The notes beneath the pieces are model-generated. The model searched no databases and was not told where the DNA came from. It saw nothing but the letters and a program-made list of their open reading frames with translations. Made by a program: the position numbers and the translations under genes. From Elusimicrobia bacterium RIFCSPLOWO2_02_FULL_39_32 (GTDB lineage: Bacteria; Elusimicrobiota; Elusimicrobia; 2-02-FULL-39-32): a stretch of DNA of 64,000 nt. This document shows positions 62,983-64,000 of the stretch, in pieces (within the stretch, counting starts at the first letter, position 1; every line of letters starts with the position of its first letter). The stretch covers positions 1 to 64,000 of the forward strand of contig MGUU01000016.1 of the NCBI GenBank assembly GCA_001800135.1. The letters are read 5' to 3'.

Positions 62983-63108
62983 TGGCAACGCTATCAGGAT
63001 TTGAACCTGAATTTCCGTTCTTTAGATGAATACGAAATTGTTTTCTCCCCATTTCAATATTTTTTTCGCATTCTTAAAACAGCGTCCTTACCGTTAGACG
63101 ATAGCGTC
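62983..63108 (-). tRNA. tRNA gene with structured 51-nt insertion in the anticodon loop
   Basis: All arms except the anticodon loop are normal: acceptor GACGCTA/TAGCGTT, D-arm GTCT-AACGGTAA-GGAC, anticodon stem CTGTT/AACGG, T-arm TCAGG-TTCAAAT-CCTGA, discriminator G and encoded CCA (62983-62985). The anticodon loop (63020-63077) has 58 nt, where 7 is usual. Inside, GAATGCGAAA pairs with TTTCGTATTC. The body resembles tRNA-Gln or tRNA-Glu. The anticodon cannot be assigned: removing 51 nt gives several solutions. It lies between two genes of a long operon, 10 bp after one and 21 bp before the next. Confidence 0.72.
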
Positions 63109-63118
63109 AAAAAATTTA

Positions 63119-63667
63119 TTATTTTACCCCCACATAAGGCGTTTCTTTTTTTGGCAATCCTAAAGTCTCTTCCTCTTGTAAACTCTCTCGCTCTTTTGAA
63201 ACTTCTTTAAACAGTTTGTTTAGATCTTGAGCCTTAGCATCAAACTCATCTTTCTTATCTATTTTTCTGATTTTAGAATCATAGACCAAAAATTCCACAA
63301 TTCTTTTTTCATCCTTAGACTCTAAAACATACCCCCTTGTGCCCATTTTGATATGCATTCTTTTTACAAAACGTTTCCAATCATAGGCTTTAATATAAGG
63401 AGAATTTAAAGGACGGCTAGAACTGTGGCAAGAAGAACAAACTGCTAAAAATAGCTTATAACTTTCTTGAATATTTAATGGATAACTGGAAACATCCACT
63501 GTGGCAGGTCCCAAATCATAAGGGAAATGCGCGGTGAGTTGTGTTGAACTGAATTTTGATTTTAAAGCAGCGGATTCCTTTTCCTTTTTTTCACAAGAGG
63601 TTAAAGATAATATAATGGATACCCCAAAAATAAGATAAACTAGCCCAAATCTTTCATTTGAATTCAT
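63119..63667 (-). CDS. Lipoprotein monoheme c-type cytochrome
   Basis: A 182-aa protein with a lipoprotein signal (ILSLTSC, lipid-modified Cys near 25) and one CSSCH at about 77-81, then a probable Met ligand in IKMGTRGYV. The tail after 110 is charged and helical (KKDEFDAKAQDLNKLFKEVS). It is first in the multiheme operon behind the sigma-54 promoter. Likely held at the inner or outer membrane facing the periplasm. Confidence 0.85.
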   Translation of the reverse strand: MNSNERFGLVYLIFGVSIILSLTSCEKKEKESAALKSKFSSTQLTAHFPYDLGPATVDVSSYPLNIQESYKLFLAVCSSCHSSSRPLNSPYIKAYDWKRFVKRMHIKMGTRGYVLESKDEKRIVEFLVYDSKIRKIDKKDEFDAKAQDLNKLFKEVSKERESLQEEETLGLPKKETPYVGVK

Positions 63668-63690
63668 AGGGTTCTCCTACCCATTCAAAT

Positions 63691-63705
63691 GCAACAAAAT
63701 TACCA
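63691..63705 (-). promoter_or_regulatory. Sigma-54 promoter of the multiheme/EET operon
   Basis: Minus-strand TGGTAATTTTGTTGC with GG-N10-GC. It lies about 24 bp upstream of the cytochrome ATG at 63667. The -12 half (TTGTTGC) is identical to the ahbD/rpoN and moaA2 sites. Confidence 0.7.
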
Positions 63706-63764
63706 AAAATGAAAAAATGAGGAAGTTAAAAACGAACTTATTGAGGTATTATAAGACTAAAGGT

Positions 63765-63780
63765 GGGTTTAAAATGTCCC
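63765..63780. promoter_or_regulatory. Putative activator dyad upstream of the multiheme operon
   Basis: GGGTTTAAAATGTCCC, GGG-N10-CCC, centre 69 bp upstream of the -24 GG at 63703-63704, as in two other sigma-54 promoters. Confidence 0.58.
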
Positions 63781-63805
63781 TAGTTTCCAGCTTTTAATAA
63801 CAGTT

Positions 63806-64000
63806 TTAATCTCCGAAGGAAACTCCGGTAGCTTTAGCGGTTTGAACTTCTTCGCTATCAGGTAAGACTAAATGCAATGAACCAATCGCTTCTTTAATAG
63901 GAACACTGCTAATTTTTGTTCCGCGCAAAGAAACCATGGTTCCGGTCTCTCCTTTATTAAGGAGTTCAGTAGCTTTTACTCCATAGCGGGTTGCAAGCCA
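63806..64000 (-). CDS. 6-phosphofructokinase, C-terminal end (partial)
   Basis: Only the last 64 codons are inside the window; the gene continues beyond 64000. The readable part contains LATRYGVKATELLNKGE, TMVSLRGTKISSVPIKEAIG and ends GVSFGD. This matches the C-terminus of ATP- or PPi-dependent phosphofructokinases (ATRxGxxAxELxxxG; MVALRGxxIxxVP). It supports glycolysis or gluconeogenesis. The ATP or PPi preference cannot be read from this fragment. Confidence 0.78.
   Translation of the reverse strand, partial: WLATRYGVKATELLNKGETGTMVSLRGTKISSVPIKEAIGSLHLVLPDSEEVQTAKATGVSFGD

Noticed and set aside
1-64000. CRISPR arrays, insertion sequences, prophage or integration sites
   Set aside because: No regular repeat-spacer pattern, transposase, integrase or flanking direct repeats were seen.

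Overview
The window looks like chromosome from an AT-rich, diderm, respiratory bacterium. Outer-membrane proteins (MtrB/PioB-type barrel, Cyc2-like cytochrome-porin, PorV-like barrel), Tat and lipoprotein signals and many periplasmic c-type cytochromes show the diderm envelope. A giant Gly-rich/FN3 secreted protein with a FlgD-like C-terminus, together with an ORF6N protein, recalls Elusimicrobiota or Omnitrophota; this taxonomic guess is weak. Nearly every gene is on the minus strand; the clear exceptions are lysR (20785) and a predicted 33-aa peptide (513).

Layout, low to high coordinate. 1-11.2 kb: accessory genes (ORF6N protein, diguanylate cyclase, PorV-like plus 1575-aa surface protein, zinc-finger-like protein, HEPN/MNT pair). 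11.2-20.8 kb: a nitrate-assimilation operon read leftwards from a divergent LysR gene: NifI2-like PII, NarK-type transporter, siroheme nitrite reductase, NifI1-like PII, fused DmsB-DmsC-like anchor, nitrate reductase, MobA, MoaA. 21.7-28 kb: a nitrosative-stress/heme operon (short heme-copper-oxidase-like protein, ScdA-like protein, Rrf2, TusA-like, AhbD-like radical SAM) that continues into a divergent sigma-54 (RpoN), a histidine kinase and acetate kinase. 28.2-37.7 kb: Rrf2, then a periplasmic-type nitrite oxidoreductase (nxrA, small gene, nxrB, chaperone, nxrC-cytochrome c), TatA, a GDT1-like protein and a second siroheme reductase. 37.9-41.8 kb: hemerythrin, class II aldolase, MoaD, MoaE, MoeA and a TauE-like exporter. 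42-47.2 kb: a second MoaA followed by an A2-type aa3 oxidase (CoxC, CoxD, SCO, CoxB, CoxA). 47.3-49.1 kb: a cobalamin riboswitch controlling a 38-aa peptide and a radical SAM/SPASM enzyme. 49.7-63.7 kb: one run of respiratory genes: lipoprotein cytochrome c, an unusual tRNA, Ccs1/CcsA cytochrome maturation, MtrA, MtrB, Cyc2-like porin, monoheme cytochrome, three large multiheme proteins, Rieske, cytochrome b6 and a PetD-diheme fusion. The right edge cuts a phosphofructokinase gene.

How it fits together (inference): NXR would oxidise nitrite, or reduce nitrate, in the periplasm. Its electrons would pass through c-type cytochromes to the aa3 oxidase or the b6/Rieske complex, and the MtrAB/Cyc2-like conduit would connect this chain to an extracellular donor or acceptor. 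Mo-cofactor genes are scattered through these operons.

The most striking pattern is regulatory. Five GG-N10-GC sigma-54 promoters, nearly identical in sequence, stand in front of the NO-stress/RpoN, NXR, hemerythrin-Moco, oxidase and multiheme operons. Three of them carry a GGG-N10-CC(C) dyad centred 68-69 bp upstream of the -24 GG, and a short divergent RpoN is encoded in the same window. Other notable items are a tRNA gene with a structured 51-nt insertion in its anticodon loop, the riboswitch-peptide-radical SAM unit, and NifI-type PII proteins attached to nitrate assimilation with no nitrogenase nearby.
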